DNA of 64,000 nt from Labrys monachus (GCF_030814655.1 NZ_JAUSVK010000001.1:3727001-3791000); one strand, 5' to 3'. Counted from the first letter of the stretch, positions 1 through 9,556 are shown. The notes: generated by a model not told the origin, from the letters alone. A program made the numbers and translations.

Positions 1-87
1 ACGCGGCGCATGACGGGGGCGATCAAGGTCTTCGTCGACTTCGTGGCCGGCCTGCTCAAGGACGAGCCAAATCTGCGCATGCGATAG
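1..87 (+). CDS. C-terminal end of a LysR-family transcriptional regulator (partial)
   Basis: Only the last 28 codons are in the window, ending at a TAG at 85-87. The peptide (RRMTGAIKVFVDFVAGLLKD...) has the basic-then-hydrophobic helix that usually closes the effector domain of LysR-type regulators, where an R-x-x-x-x-x-I/V-x-x-F-x-D-F pattern is common. The start and the DNA-binding domain lie upstream, so the assignment rests on a short tail. Confidence 0.55.
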   Translation, partial: TRRMTGAIKVFVDFVAGLLKDEPNLRMR

Positions 88-477
88 TATCTGCAAGTGG
101 CTTGTGGAGGGGACAGTTTCAGAAATCGTGCCGCTATATAATTGCTCTTCTGGGTACAGCTCTTGCGCGAAGCAACAGAAAGAGGTCCGCACTCGGCCCC
201 ATACCGGCCTTCTCCACACGCCGTCGCTAACCTCAGCTTTGCGCCCCATGGCGGTCGTTCGGATACCATCTTTTATTTCCCATAAGCGGACATTTGGTAC
301 CGGCCAATCGAGGTGGGAAGAAGCCGGTCATGTTTTGGAGAAAACATCCCACGGGCTGGGATCTCACGCTGGAGCCTTGGGGTGGGCATCGTTGAATCCC
401 GCAGCCGGCGCGCCTTGATCGCGATCTGCGCCACGAGCACCACTTCTCTCGAATTCCAGATGCAGCTACCGTACAGA
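88..477. other. Intergenic stretch with no supported gene
   Basis: This 390-base stretch lies between the LysR tail and the endonuclease-like gene. Short open frames exist on both strands, but none has a recognisable domain together with a ribosome binding site, and they overlap one another. Nothing further is seen in it. Confidence 0.5.
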
Positions 478-1176
478 ATGGCTCCAAATCGAATCTCGCT
501 GCGCAAGTTCATCCGTTTCCAGCTCGAGCAGATGGGCGCGGGGAACGAAGCCCATCGCTTCGAAGACCTCGCCTTCGAACTGGCGCGCGCACGAGTCGCA
601 TCCAACGTCGTCAGGGCGACCGGCCCAGTGCAATCGGGCGGCGACCAGGGTCGCGATTTTGAGACATTCCGGACGTACCTCGGCAAGTCAGCGATAGCGG
701 GCAGCGCATTCGTCGCCAAGGCCTCGGGGAGCACCATCGTATTCGCCTGCACCCTAAATAAGCGAATCGAGGCCAAGATCCGCGCAGACCTGAGCACCAT
801 CTTCGGGGGCGGAGCGCGCCCGGACAGGGTCGCCTATTTCTGCGTTCCCGATGTCCCGGTCGCCTTACGGCACAAGTTGCAAGCCCATTGTCGCGAGGAG
901 CACAAGGCCGACCTGGACCTGTTCGACGGCCAGACGATCTCAGATATGCTCAGCGACGGAGATACGTTCTGGATCGCCGAGCATTATTTGTCCGTACCGT
1001 CCGAGATGTTCCCCCCGGTTACGGTCGATGCCGAGTATCAGGCGTTGAGGGAGCGGTGGCTCGCCGGCGAAGAACGTGGTCCCAGTAATCTCGCCGAATT
1101 CCTCGAGATCAAGCGAGGGCTTAGCAGGCTGCGGAAAAACGTGTTGCGTGGCCGCATATTTTGGCTGAGGGCCTGA
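478..1176 (+). pseudogene. N-terminal part of a restriction-endonuclease-like protein, interrupted by an IS5-family element
   Basis: The native coding part runs from ATG 478 to about 1122. The last codons up to the stop at 1174-1176 come from the IS end. Residues about 25-85 (RFEDLAFELAR..., then GGDQGRDFETF, then a strand ending in FACTLNK) have the E...D...K spacing of an Mrr-like PD-(D/E)xK nuclease fold, a domain often found at the N-terminus of bacterial defence effectors. The canonical (E/Q)xK is degenerate here. Longer open frames start upstream at 313, but the residues before 478 look non-native. The remainder should have continued beyond 1120 (FLEIKRGL...). Whether the piece at 2500-3129 is its other half is discussed as a finding. 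Confidence 0.5.
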
Positions 1177-2500
1177 TTTTTTGGGCTCGGTTTGATTTTG
1201 GCGGCCGATTTTCATGCAATGACCGCTGCCAAAACAGCATTTTGGATGCGTTTTCCGACATTTTGGCGCAGTTATCCTTTGATTTCGATCAATTTGGGCA
1301 ATCGGATCAGATTGCAGGCCGCCGCCGTCAGCGTGAAGGACCAACCGACGCGTTCAGTGCCTCGATGGCGGGTCTTGCTCAGTCCGCCACAGGTCTTGAT
1401 CCAGCCGAACCCTTCCTCGATCCGCTTGCGGATGCGCTGGCTGAGAGCGTAGCCGGCATGCCGGGTGGTGCGCCCGTCAATGGCGGAACGCCGGTTGGTG
1501 GTGTTCTGCGCCACATGCGGGGTGACCTTGATACTGCGCAGATCCGCCACAAAGCCAGCCACGTCATAGGCCTTGTCGGCAGCGACCGTGATGCGATGAC
1601 GGGCGTTGCGGCGCCTGAGCATGCTCAGGGCCGCTTCCCGCTCGGCAGTGCCGGTCGCAAGCGTCAGTTCGGTGTCGACGATCAGGCCGTGGCGGTTCTC
1701 CATGAGGAAGTGCCCCATATGGCACAGCCTGGCCGCGGCGCCGCGGCCCTTCTTGTAGAGCCGGGCATCCGGATCGCTGGTCGAGGCATGGGTCCGGTTG
1801 CTGCGCTTCTCGCCATGGAAATCGCGCTCGGCGTTCCGTCCGCCGGCGGGCTTGCCTTCCGGAGCCGCACCGGAAGCCGGCGGGACGCTGCCCGAACCGC
1901 CATCATCGCCCTTATCCGGGCTGTCGGCCCTATCGGCCTTGGGTTTGAAGCCCTTGATGCTCGCCCAGGCCTCGATCAGGGTGCCGTCCACCGAAAAATG
2001 ATCCTCCGACAGCAAAGCCGTCACCCGCGGCTGGGACAGCAGCGCAGCCAGGAACTTGGCGGCGATATCGCCTTCCTGCAGGCGCTCGCGGTTCTTGGTG
2101 AACACCGTCACATCCCAGATCGGCGCATCCATCGACAGCCCGGCAAACCAGCGGAACATCAGATTGTAATCCATCTGTTCCATCAGTTGCCGCTCCGAGC
2201 GGATCGTGAAGAAGGCCTGCAGCAACAGCGCACGCAGCAGCTTCTCCGGCGGGATCGAAGGACGCCCATGCCGCGAATACAGCTTGTCGAACTCCGGCGA
2301 CAGCGCCTCCAGCGCCTCGTCGACAATCGCACGGATCGCACGCAGCGGATGATCCGCAGGAACCCGAGCTTCGCAGCTCACATACGAGAACAGACTCTCC
2401 GTCCGAACATCCGCTCCGCGCATCGATCCCCTCCCGTTCATGCACCAGCAGTGAATCACCATGGAACGCTTCGAGGAAGACTTTTTCCGCAGCCTGCTAA
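1121..2500 (-). mobile_element. IS5-family insertion sequence with 19-bp terminal inverted repeats
   Basis: The element is bounded by perfect inverted repeats TTAGCAGGCTGCGGAAAAA at 1121-1139 and its complement at 2482-2500. It contains one transposase gene on the minus strand. The outermost bases may belong to the target: reading the repeat as GCAGGCTGCGG... gives flanks TTA on the left and TAA on the right, which are not a direct duplication longer than TA. The element separates an endonuclease-like fragment from a hypothetical fragment. Family assignment comes from the transposase. Confidence 0.85.
1272..2423 (-). CDS. IS5-family transposase
   Basis: This is a 383-residue DDE transposase. 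The start at 2423 is chosen because GGGAGGGG lies just upstream; an in-frame upstream start at 2462 would run into the terminal repeat. The N-terminal half is the DUF772-type domain (VPADHPLRAIRAIVDEAL, GRPSIPPEKLLRALLLQAFF). The catalytic residues are visible as the first D in SVDGTLIEA, the second D in ADKAYD and the E in RKRIEEGFGWIK, which has the Y/R-E-K type signature of IS4/IS5 enzymes. The frame is intact, so the element could be active. Confidence 0.9.
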   Translation of the reverse strand: MRGADVRTESLFSYVSCEARVPADHPLRAIRAIVDEALEALSPEFDKLYSRHGRPSIPPEKLLRALLLQAFFTIRSERQLMEQMDYNLMFRWFAGLSMDAPIWDVTVFTKNRERLQEGDIAAKFLAALLSQPRVTALLSEDHFSVDGTLIEAWASIKGFKPKADRADSPDKGDDGGSGSVPPASGAAPEGKPAGGRNAERDFHGEKRSNRTHASTSDPDARLYKKGRGAAARLCHMGHFLMENRHGLIVDTELTLATGTAEREAALSMLRRRNARHRITVAADKAYDVAGFVADLRSIKVTPHVAQNTTNRRSAIDGRTTRHAGYALSQRIRKRIEEGFGWIKTCGGLSKTRHRGTERVGWSFTLTAAACNLIRLPKLIEIKG

Positions 2501-3129
2501 TGCAGGAAGCTCGTGCGATGGCCGACTTCGAGCGCGAGGATGGCCGACTGATGCTCCAAGGCTCCAGGCCCGACTACGACCCTTTGACCGCGTCCGAGCT
2601 CAGCGGTCCCAAGGGCGACGCGACCATCTACTCAGCCGAGAAGGCGACCGAGATGATCTCCAACCGCTACCGAAGAATGGGGCCCTTCGCCGCGCGGGTC
2701 GTCCCCGGGCTCATGTCCAACGGCAGAACGAGAAAAATCCTTCAGGACCAGCACGACCTCGGGGTAAAGGATTGGGAGCTCGTCCTAATACTGTTCAACA
2801 TCACCCTCAATCGCTCCCTTCAGGTGGATCCGCGTGAGATGTCCGCCGCTGCATATGGCGATTTGAGGAAGCGCATGGCGACCATGTCTGAGAAGCTCCT
2901 CGAAGGTACGGCAGCACCACCCTTCAGAAGCGAATGGCTCAAAGCGGAGGAGCTTCCCATTGTTATGCAGGTCTCTATCGGCACCGTCGCCCAGAGCTGG
3001 GGGTTAAGCGTGCTGCGTCGAACGCCGGATTTCAATGCCATAAGGAAATTGCTCGTCGACCGCTTCCGTCACTTAGAGGACGACGTGGCACATGACGATT
3101 GGTTCGGATGGAAGGCGGCTCAGGGATGA
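2500..3129 (+). pseudogene. Hypothetical protein fragment downstream of the IS5 element
   Basis: An open frame runs from 2461, but its first 13 codons are the IS terminal repeat read through (MERFEEDFFRSLL), so the native part begins at or after ATG 2500. It encodes about 209 residues without a domain I recognise, beginning MQEARAMADFEREDG and ending DDWFGWKAAQG. The composition is ordinary for a soluble, charged protein. Joining base 1120 or 1122 directly to this frame, with 1377 bases removed, keeps it open. It could be the second half of the upstream gene or the tail of a different gene brought next to the IS by deletion. Confidence 0.4.
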
Positions 3130-3227
3130 GAATGGGCGGCCGCCAGATCCATTTGCAAGAGATTGCCATCCGCCATCGCGAGCGCGTCTCATCGGTCGGC
3201 GACGCCATGGCCTCTCTGCGGCGCTAG

Positions 3228-3548
3228 GGCCCACCAACCCACGATCCTGTCCGGAGCGAGTTATACCCGGGGGCTCCACCATTCGATTTTCGGTTTGAAT
3301 TCGACGACAACGACGGTCACCATAACTATCAGAACGGGGACTGGGAGACCCACGCGATGTTCTGGCGCTGGCAAGCCGAGTACGGCGAGGCAGGTGCACT
3401 GGATCGCATGAGAGCTGTTTACGACAAAAAGTATCCCAGCAAAGGCATGGCCTTCGCACTGGGCAACCAAGCCAAAAGGCCGCAGACTTGGCAGTTGCTG
3501 GGTGTTATCCGGCTAGACGAGATGATCCAGCCTGACCTGTTCGGATAG
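3228..3548 (+). pseudogene. Remnant of an unidentified gene
   Basis: The frame is open from just after a TAG at 3225-3227 to a TAG at 3546-3548. It reads as plausible protein (ELYPGAPPFDFRFEFDDNDG, HHNYQNGDWETHAMFWRWQ, then YPSKGMAFALGNQAKRPQTW), although the first ATG is only at 3357. The protein-like sequence upstream of any start codon suggests that the N-terminus was lost or frameshifted. An intact 63-residue gene starting at 3357 is possible but less likely. No family is recognised. Confidence 0.3.
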
Positions 3549-4124
3549 TCAGTCCGCCATGGAGACCCGCGCTACGACGTACGGGGGCAGCGCCTGCAGA
3601 CATCGCAAATCGCCCGGCAGGATCTCTGCAGACCCGCTCGCCCAAGCTTTCGCCAGCCTGGCTGGAGATCATCCGCCGCTTTTCCTGCACCAGCCCGTGT
3701 TTTGGCTCTTCGTAAGAAGCGGCGCTCTCAACCGTGGCTCGGTGTGACACGCTTATCGGCGACGATGGCCCGGACAATGTCCGCGAGCCGATACTTCAGG
3801 CGAAGGAAATGTCCGCTAGCGCCCTTCGGATATCACGAAGCTGCCGTTCCGCTATCGGCCCCAGACCGGCCGTTCCGCCAAAGTGAACAGCCCGCCCCAA
3901 ACAGACCTTTGCGAGCCTTGCTTCGGATCGAAGCCACACGCCTATCAACCCCCACACCGAAACCGCCCTCGCCAAGCGTCCGTCCGTCGAAGCCCGGCCC
4001 CCCTTTCCCTATCCCGGCCAGGAGCGCTGCACGTTCCCATGCCCGTTCCCGGATTGCGGCCGATCCGCCTGAGCGGCGGATGCCTGCGCGAAGCGGCCGC
4101 TCCCGCCAGCCGCTCCGCCTCCCC
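3549..4124. other. Gene-poor spacer
   Basis: About 575 bases separate the debris from the hydrolase. Short frames occur on both strands, but none shows a family motif or a good ribosome binding site. The stretch probably continues the decayed region to its left. Confidence 0.4.
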
Positions 4125-4982
4125 TCACCCCGCCTTCGCCCGGATCTCCTCCAGGATCGGCACCAGATACTCCCTGAACCGCGCCGGGTTCTCCGCCATC
4201 GGGAAGTGGCCGATATCGGTCATGTGCACGAATTTGGAGCCGGGGATCATCGCGGCCAGTTCGCGGCCCTCCTCCACCGTCGCCGACCAGTCGTAATCGG
4301 CGTTGAGGAGGTAGAGGTCGATCTTCGAGGTGTCGATGTCCTTGGCCGTGTGGGTGAGATCGTGCTCCTCGACGTAATAATGCAGGTCGCCCGGGAAGAC
4401 GCAGGGGGCGCCCTGGCTGTACATCCAGATCGTCTCGCGCCGATGCGCCTCCGGGCTGTTGGGCGAGCATTGCGTGTGCTGCAGGGCGGCGCGGCTGTCG
4501 TTGGAGACGGTCGGGTGCCAGTACCAGTCGGTCAGCGTGCCGGGCTCGGGGCTCTTGATCAGCGGCTCGATGGCGATCGCGGCGCGGAATTTTTCGGGAT
4601 GGTAGAGCGCGAGGTCGGTGGCAAGCAGGCCGCCCATCGAGCAGCCCATGAACACCGGCCGGTCGAGCTCAAGCGCGCCGGCGAGATCGAGCACGAAGCG
4701 CATGAACCAATCCATGTGCAGCTTGTAGCCGGTCTCCCAATAGCGCTGCGTCAGCGGCGGCAGCGACTTGCCGTGATAGGGCAGGTCCCAGGCGATGAAG
4801 CGGAAATGCTTCGTCAGTTCCTCGTCTTCGAGGAGATGGCGGAACTGCCGTCCGTCGGTGCCCGCCGTGTGCTGGCACAGCACCGGGATGCCGGTGCCCG
4901 CCTGTTCGAGATAGACGCGGTATTCGACGCCGTCGATGGTGAGATAGAGATAGCCGCAGTCGACCTTCGCGAATTTCGCCAT
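4125..4982 (-). CDS. Alpha/beta hydrolase
   Basis: This 285-residue protein has the alpha/beta hydrolase fold. The nucleophile elbow is G-C-S-M-G-G with Ser at about residue 115, the oxyanion region is QHTAGTDGR at about 37-45, and the acid and base lie in the C-terminal third, with the His in DIGHFPMAENP. Proteins of this type cleave esters, lactones or C-C bonds of small acids. It is the first gene of a minus-strand pair with the SCP2-like gene upstream, 11 bases away. The divergent aldehyde dehydrogenase and the downstream transporters suggest a catabolic role, but the substrate is not evident. Confidence 0.85.
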   Translation of the reverse strand: MAKFAKVDCGYLYLTIDGVEYRVYLEQAGTGIPVLCQHTAGTDGRQFRHLLEDEELTKHFRFIAWDLPYHGKSLPPLTQRYWETGYKLHMDWFMRFVLDLAGALELDRPVFMGCSMGGLLATDLALYHPEKFRAAIAIEPLIKSPEPGTLTDWYWHPTVSNDSRAALQHTQCSPNSPEAHRRETIWMYSQGAPCVFPGDLHYYVEEHDLTHTAKDIDTSKIDLYLLNADYDWSATVEEGRELAAMIPGSKFVHMTDIGHFPMAENPARFREYLVPILEEIRAKAG

Positions 4983-4993
4983 GTTCAGCTCCC

Positions 4994-5398
4994 TTACGCC
5001 CTGCTTCTGTTGACTTCGGCCCGCATCACCGCGGCGATGCGCTGGAGCGCGCCGTAATAGGCGTAGAGGGAGGACAGATCGCCCCCGAGCCGCATGCCGG
5101 CATGGATGGCGGCGGGGAAGAAATCGTTGCAGAAGCGCTTCGGCATCGGCTCGAGGATCGCCCGCCAGGTGGCGCGCGGGCCGCCCACATAGATGGTCGA
5201 GGACTGGTAACCGTCGGTGCCCTTACGGAAATCCGTCACCATGCCCTTCTCGATCTGCATGAAATATTCGTCCGCCTCATTGGTGTAGAAGCGGATGCGG
5301 GCGTTCCAGAACCGCCCGGCGATGGCGAATTCCGGGTCCCGGTTGACGCCGTCGCGGACGGCGTCGACGGGTATGACCAATCGGTCCTCTTCGGGCAT
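4994..5398 (-). CDS. SCP2-like small protein
   Basis: This is a 134-residue protein. The start at 5398 is supported by GGAGG seven bases upstream; the frame is open further back to 5764 but without protein-like sequence. Segments DPEFAIAGRFWNARIRFY, YFMQIEKGMVTDF and the C-terminal helix LYAYYGALQRIAAVMR fit an SCP2 sterol-carrier-like fold, which binds hydrophobic ligands. The assignment is by general pattern, not by a diagnostic motif. It sits just upstream of the alpha/beta hydrolase on the same strand and is divergent from the aldehyde dehydrogenase gene, so it is probably part of the same pathway. Confidence 0.5.
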   Translation of the reverse strand: MPEEDRLVIPVDAVRDGVNRDPEFAIAGRFWNARIRFYTNEADEYFMQIEKGMVTDFRKGTDGYQSSTIYVGGPRATWRAILEPMPKRFCNDFFPAAIHAGMRLGGDLSSLYAYYGALQRIAAVMRAEVNRSRA

Positions 5399-5680
5399 GG
5401 GCGATCCTCCATCTTCGGTCCGCCGCCGGCACTCGGCCGCGGCGGCGCTGCGTGCGGGAATGGCGGGACTCCGCCGTCTCGCAGCCCCGAATTCAAGCGT
5501 TCCGGCACGCCCGGGCCGAGAAATCACGTACGTGATATCGCCCCTGCGCCCGGCGCGCAGGTTTGCAATCGGGCGGTCCGGGCCGGACAATGACGGCCTG
5601 ACCACGCCCGAATTCGATCCCGGCCGCAGGCTCAAGGCCGGGCCGGAGGTCGGGCGCCCTTCCCTTTCCAGGTGATCGAG

Positions 5681-7150
5681 ATGAACGAGAACGCCGCGAC
5701 GACGATGGGCCTCACCGCCGAAAGGCTGGATCATTATATCGGCGGCAGCCTGCGCAAGCCGCATTCAGGCCGCTACCTGCCCAACCAGGATCCGAAGACC
5801 GGCAAGGCCATCGCCACCGTCGCCGCCGGCGACGCGCAGGACGTCGCGGCCGCCGTCGATGCGGCCTCGGCCGCGTTTCCGGCCTGGCGCGACGTGCGCC
5901 CGATCGTCCGCGGCCGCGTGCTCCTCGCCATCGCCGCCAAGATCCGCGAGACGCGCCAGGCGCTGGCCACGATCGAATCGGAGGAGACCGGCAAGCCGCT
6001 GTGGCAGTCGCTCGCCGACATCGAGGTGGCCGCGCAATATTTCGAGTTCTATGGCGGCATGGTCAACGCGCTGCACGGCGAAACCATCGATCTCGGCGCC
6101 GCTTACCATTCCTTCACCCGCCGCGAGCCGTTCGGCGTCGTCGGCGTGATCCTGCCGTGGAACGTGCCGATCAATCAGGCGGCGCGCGGCATCGCCCCGG
6201 CGCTCGCGGCCGGCAACACGGTGGTGGCCAAGCCCTCGGAAAAGACACCCTCGACGCTGGTCGCGCTCGCCAGGATCGCGGTCGAGGCGTGCGAACTGCC
6301 CGCCGGCGTGCTCAATGTCGTACTCGGCGACGGCGCCTCGGCCGGCTCCGCGTTGGTCGAGCATCCGGACGTGCGCAAGATCGCCTTCACCGGCAGCGTG
6401 CGCGCCGGGCGGGAGGTCGGGCGCGTGGCGGCCGAGCGCATCATCCCGGTGACGCTGGAACTCGGCGGCAAATCGCCGAACATCATCTTCGAGGATGCCG
6501 ACCTCGCCCGCGCCATCCCCAATTCGGCCTGGGTGTTCACCTTCAACGCCGGGCAGACCTGTTCGGCCGGCACGCGCTGCCTCGTGCATGAATCCATCCA
6601 CGACGAAGTCGCCGAAGGGCTGGCGCGCGAGGTGCGCAAGCTGACGGTCGGGCCGGAGGAGGATGCCCGCATCGGTCCGCTCACCACCGAGGCGCAGTAC
6701 AGGAAGGTGCAGCATTACTACCAGGTGGCGCGCGAGGACGGCGCGACGGCGCTCGTCGGCGGCAGCCTGCCGGAGGAAGAGCGGCTGAAGGCCGGCTGGT
6801 TCGTGGCCCCGACCATCTATACCGGTGTCGACAACAGCATGCGCATCGCCCGCGAGGAAGTGTTCGGCCCGGTGGTGACGGTCATCCCGTTCAAGGACGA
6901 GGCGGAGGCCATCGCCATCGCCAACGACACCGATTACGGCCTCGTCGCCACGGTGTGGACGCAGAATCTGAGCCGGGCGCTGCGGGTCTCCTCGGCCCTG
7001 CAGGCCGGGCAGGTCGCGGTCAACGAATGCCTGGCGGGCGGCGTCGAGACGCCGTTCGGCGGCTACAAGCAGAGCGGCCACGGCCGCGAGAAGGGCGTGG
7101 AGGCGCTGCATCATTATACGCAGCTCAAATGCGTTACGATCCGCGTCTGA
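5681..7150 (+). CDS. NAD(P)+-dependent aldehyde dehydrogenase
   Basis: This 489-residue ALDH-superfamily enzyme oxidises an aldehyde to an acid. It shows VTLELGGKSPNIIF with the general-base Glu, FNAGQTCSAGTR with the nucleophilic Cys, EEVFGPVVTVIPF, and the C-terminal TPFGGYKQSGHGREKG. ATG 5681 is preferred over the in-frame GTG 5672 because AGGTGA at 5670-5675 is well placed as a ribosome binding site and overlaps the GTG. The gene is divergent from the SCP2-like/hydrolase pair and is followed by a GntR regulator on the same strand. Length is normal for the family, and the substrate is unknown. Confidence 0.93.
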   Translation: MNENAATTMGLTAERLDHYIGGSLRKPHSGRYLPNQDPKTGKAIATVAAGDAQDVAAAVDAASAAFPAWRDVRPIVRGRVLLAIAAKIRETRQALATIESEETGKPLWQSLADIEVAAQYFEFYGGMVNALHGETIDLGAAYHSFTRREPFGVVGVILPWNVPINQAARGIAPALAAGNTVVAKPSEKTPSTLVALARIAVEACELPAGVLNVVLGDGASAGSALVEHPDVRKIAFTGSVRAGREVGRVAAERIIPVTLELGGKSPNIIFEDADLARAIPNSAWVFTFNAGQTCSAGTRCLVHESIHDEVAEGLAREVRKLTVGPEEDARIGPLTTEAQYRKVQHYYQVAREDGATALVGGSLPEEERLKAGWFVAPTIYTGVDNSMRIAREEVFGPVVTVIPFKDEAEAIAIANDTDYGLVATVWTQNLSRALRVSSALQAGQVAVNECLAGGVETPFGGYKQSGHGREKGVEALHHYTQLKCVTIRV

Positions 7151-7206
7151 TTCGATGAGGGCAGGCCGGCGCGGTCCTGGGTGCCGGGCATCCTGAAAGG
7201 AGAGGC

Positions 7207-7941
7207 ATGACCGACCTCGAGCCCCTCGCGCGGCTGCCGCGCCGCGCCGGCAGGAAGGCCCCCCTGGCCGACGGCAGCGGCGACTGGGCGCTGCAGTCGA
7301 GGACGACGGTCGAGCACCAGATCGCCGAAGTCCTGCGCGAGAAGATCATCGTCGGGGTCATCGCACGCGGCCAGAAGCTGAAGCAGGCCGAGATCGCCAG
7401 CATGCTCGGCGTGTCGATCACGCCGGTGCGCGAGGCGTTGCGGCTGCTGGAGGCGCAGGGCTATGTCGCCGTCGTCGCCCATCGCGGCGCGGTGGTCGCC
7501 CCGTTCGTCGTCGAGGGGGCCGAGGAGCTCTACCGCCTGCGGCAGGTGCTGGAGACGCGGCTGACCCTGGAGGCGGCGCGGCGCATCACCCCGCACGATC
7601 TCGACGTCCTCAAGGCCGTGAACCACGATCTCCTGGTGGCGGTGAGGACGCAGACGCGCCCCACGCTCCAGGAGAAGAACTTCCGCTTCCACTTCCGCTT
7701 CTACGAACTCGCCAACCAGCCGCAGACGATCGACTTCGTGCGCATTCTCTGGGCCAAATATCCGCTGGACATGCTGAGCACGATGCCGGGCCGGCCGATG
7801 CGCGTCTTCGAGGAGCACGCGGCGCTGCTCGCCGCGCTGGAGCGCCGGGATCCGGACGAGGCGGTCCGCGCCATGGAGGCCCATATCCGCACGGGCTGGG
7901 ACGAATTCCGCTCGAATTACGCGGTGCCTGGCACGGATTGA
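7207..7941 (+). CDS. GntR-family transcriptional regulator, FCD type
   Basis: This 244-residue protein has an N-terminal winged helix at about residues 35-100 (EVLREKIIVGVI, then LGVSITPVREALRLLEAQGYV, the recognition helix) and an all-helical FCD effector domain behind it (LYRLRQVLETRLTLEAARR, then FHFRFYELANQ). FCD regulators usually respond to a small organic acid and repress adjacent catabolic genes. AGGAGAG precedes the ATG. Its position between the aldehyde dehydrogenase and the first CUT2 transporter suggests that it controls one or both. Confidence 0.9.
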   Translation: MTDLEPLARLPRRAGRKAPLADGSGDWALQSRTTVEHQIAEVLREKIIVGVIARGQKLKQAEIASMLGVSITPVREALRLLEAQGYVAVVAHRGAVVAPFVVEGAEELYRLRQVLETRLTLEAARRITPHDLDVLKAVNHDLLVAVRTQTRPTLQEKNFRFHFRFYELANQPQTIDFVRILWAKYPLDMLSTMPGRPMRVFEEHAALLAALERRDPDEAVRAMEAHIRTGWDEFRSNYAVPGTD

Positions 7942-7985
7942 GGCGGGAAGCCGGAGCACGCCGCGCGGCACCCCGAGCATTCTCA

Positions 7986-8008
7986 AGCAAAGCCCCCGCG
8001 GCTTTGCT
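7986..8008 (+). terminator. Hairpin downstream of the GntR gene
   Basis: AGCAAAGCC at 7986-7994 pairs perfectly with GGCTTTGCT at 8000-8008 around a 5-base loop. It lies 45 bases after the GntR stop and about 300 bases before the next gene, so it probably ends the ALDH-GntR transcript. There is no long T run, which weakens the call. The rest of the gap 7942-8311 shows nothing else supportable. Confidence 0.5.
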
Positions 8009-8311
8009 CTGAAAAACTGTGCCTCCACAGTAAAAGAACGCGGCGGGCCCGCGCTCCATTCGAATGCAGCTCGTCTAGTCGCGCCTGCATGACGGCCAAT
8101 ACGCCGGTCCATCGCAAAGGACGAGGCGCCCCTTCCAAACCACGACTTCGCCGGCGAGATTCATGTTCCTATAAATTGCCGGCAAGAAGCGCGCCCCGGC
8201 CTCGCCGCCGGAGGCGGGCTCGCATCGATGCGGGGCACAAGCGCCCGCCGGGCCGGAAGCGACCGGGATTCGAGGGCGCGTCCGGCCCTGTTTCACCAAG
8301 GGAGGATGAAG

Positions 8312-9538
8312 ATGACTTCGTGGAGGGATCGAGCGGCAGGAGCCCTGCGCCTTTGCGCCGTGGCGGCCTGTTCCGCTCTTATCGCGTTTGCCGGCATGCC
8401 GGCGGCCCAGGCCGCCGACCCGACGGCGGAGCAGCAGGCCAAGGCGCTGTCCGCCGTGCCGAAGGACGCCCAGAAATATTACGGCGGCTACTGGTATGCC
8501 AGCGACATCATCGCCAACCCGTTCTCCGACTGGAAGCCGCATCCGCCGCCATGGCAGATCTGCCACAATGATTCCTATCTGGGCAATTCCTGGCGCGCCA
8601 ACCTCGTCGCCGAATTGCGGGCGCTGACCAAGCAGCTTGCCGACCAGGGTCTCGCCAAGCCCGACCTGAACGTCACCAATTCCAACGGCGACATCAATCT
8701 GGAACTCACCCAGCTCAAGGCCCAGATCGCCCAGGGCTGCGACATCATCATGAGCTATCCGGGCTCGGCCACCGGCCTGTGCTCCGGCATCAAGGAGGCC
8801 TATGACAAGGGCATCCTGTTCGTGACCATCGACTCCACGGTCACCTGCCCCGAGGCCCTCAACGTCGCGACCAACCCCTATTACCGCGGCCAGTTCGAGG
8901 GCGACTGGATCGCCAAGCAGCTGAACGGCAAGGGCAACGTCATCGTCATGAACGGCCAGCCGGGCACGGCGAACACCGTCGCCCAGGAATCCGGCTTCCG
9001 CCAGGCCGTCGCGCCCTATCCGGGCATCAAGGTGGCCGGCAGCCTGTTCGGCATGTGGACGGGCTCCGTCGCCAAGTCGGAAGTGCTGAAGTTCCTCGCC
9101 ACCCATCCGCAGCCGATCCAGGCGGCGTTCTCGACCGGCAATATGGGCGTCGGCATCGGCCAGGCCTTCGAGCAGTCGGGCCGGCCCATCCCGATCATCA
9201 CGGAAGTGACGAACCTGTGCAGCCTGCTTGCCTATTGGAAGGAGAAGAAGCTGACGGCCAACACCTTCGTGCAGGACGGCGGGCCGATGGCCTATGCCGC
9301 CTTCATCCCCGCCCTTCACATGATGGCCGGCCAGAAGCCGAAGGTGAGCACCATCTTCATGCCGCTGCCGAGCATCACGGCCGAGAACTTCAACGACTAT
9401 TACGACCCGTCGATGACCGTGCAGAGCACCTGCTTCGCCAATGGCAAGGACCTGCATCTGGTGCCCGACGCCTATTTCGACCAGTTCTTCACCGGCGGCC
9501 AGCCCCGGGCGCAGGTCAAGATCGTCGCCAAGCAATAG
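8312..9538 (+). CDS. CUT2-type ABC transporter substrate-binding protein (first system)
   Basis: This is a 408-residue periplasmic binding protein of the ribose/xylose-binding type. GGAGG at 8301-8305 abuts an ATG at 8306, so the start is the ATG at 8312, spaced six bases. A signal peptide follows (LCAVAACSALIAFAGMPAAQAAD). The mature part begins with an unusual extension (KYYGGYWYASDIIANPF) before the typical first strand and helix (QICHNDSYLGNSWRANLVAEL). Later motifs are ITEVTNLCSLLAYWK and the closing strands. It is longer than the usual 300-340 residues. It heads the gene order binding protein, permease, ATPase, permease. The ligand is not deducible. Confidence 0.9.
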   Translation: MTSWRDRAAGALRLCAVAACSALIAFAGMPAAQAADPTAEQQAKALSAVPKDAQKYYGGYWYASDIIANPFSDWKPHPPPWQICHNDSYLGNSWRANLVAELRALTKQLADQGLAKPDLNVTNSNGDINLELTQLKAQIAQGCDIIMSYPGSATGLCSGIKEAYDKGILFVTIDSTVTCPEALNVATNPYYRGQFEGDWIAKQLNGKGNVIVMNGQPGTANTVAQESGFRQAVAPYPGIKVAGSLFGMWTGSVAKSEVLKFLATHPQPIQAAFSTGNMGVGIGQAFEQSGRPIPIITEVTNLCSLLAYWKEKKLTANTFVQDGGPMAYAAFIPALHMMAGQKPKVSTIFMPLPSITAENFNDYYDPSMTVQSTCFANGKDLHLVPDAYFDQFFTGGQPRAQVKIVAKQ

Positions 9539-9556
9539 GCCGTCTTCCGCCACCCG

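Noticed and set aside
1161-2837. A 558-codon plus-strand frame across the IS5 element
   Set aside because: It is antisense to the transposase and runs through both IS ends; there is no recognisable protein sequence.
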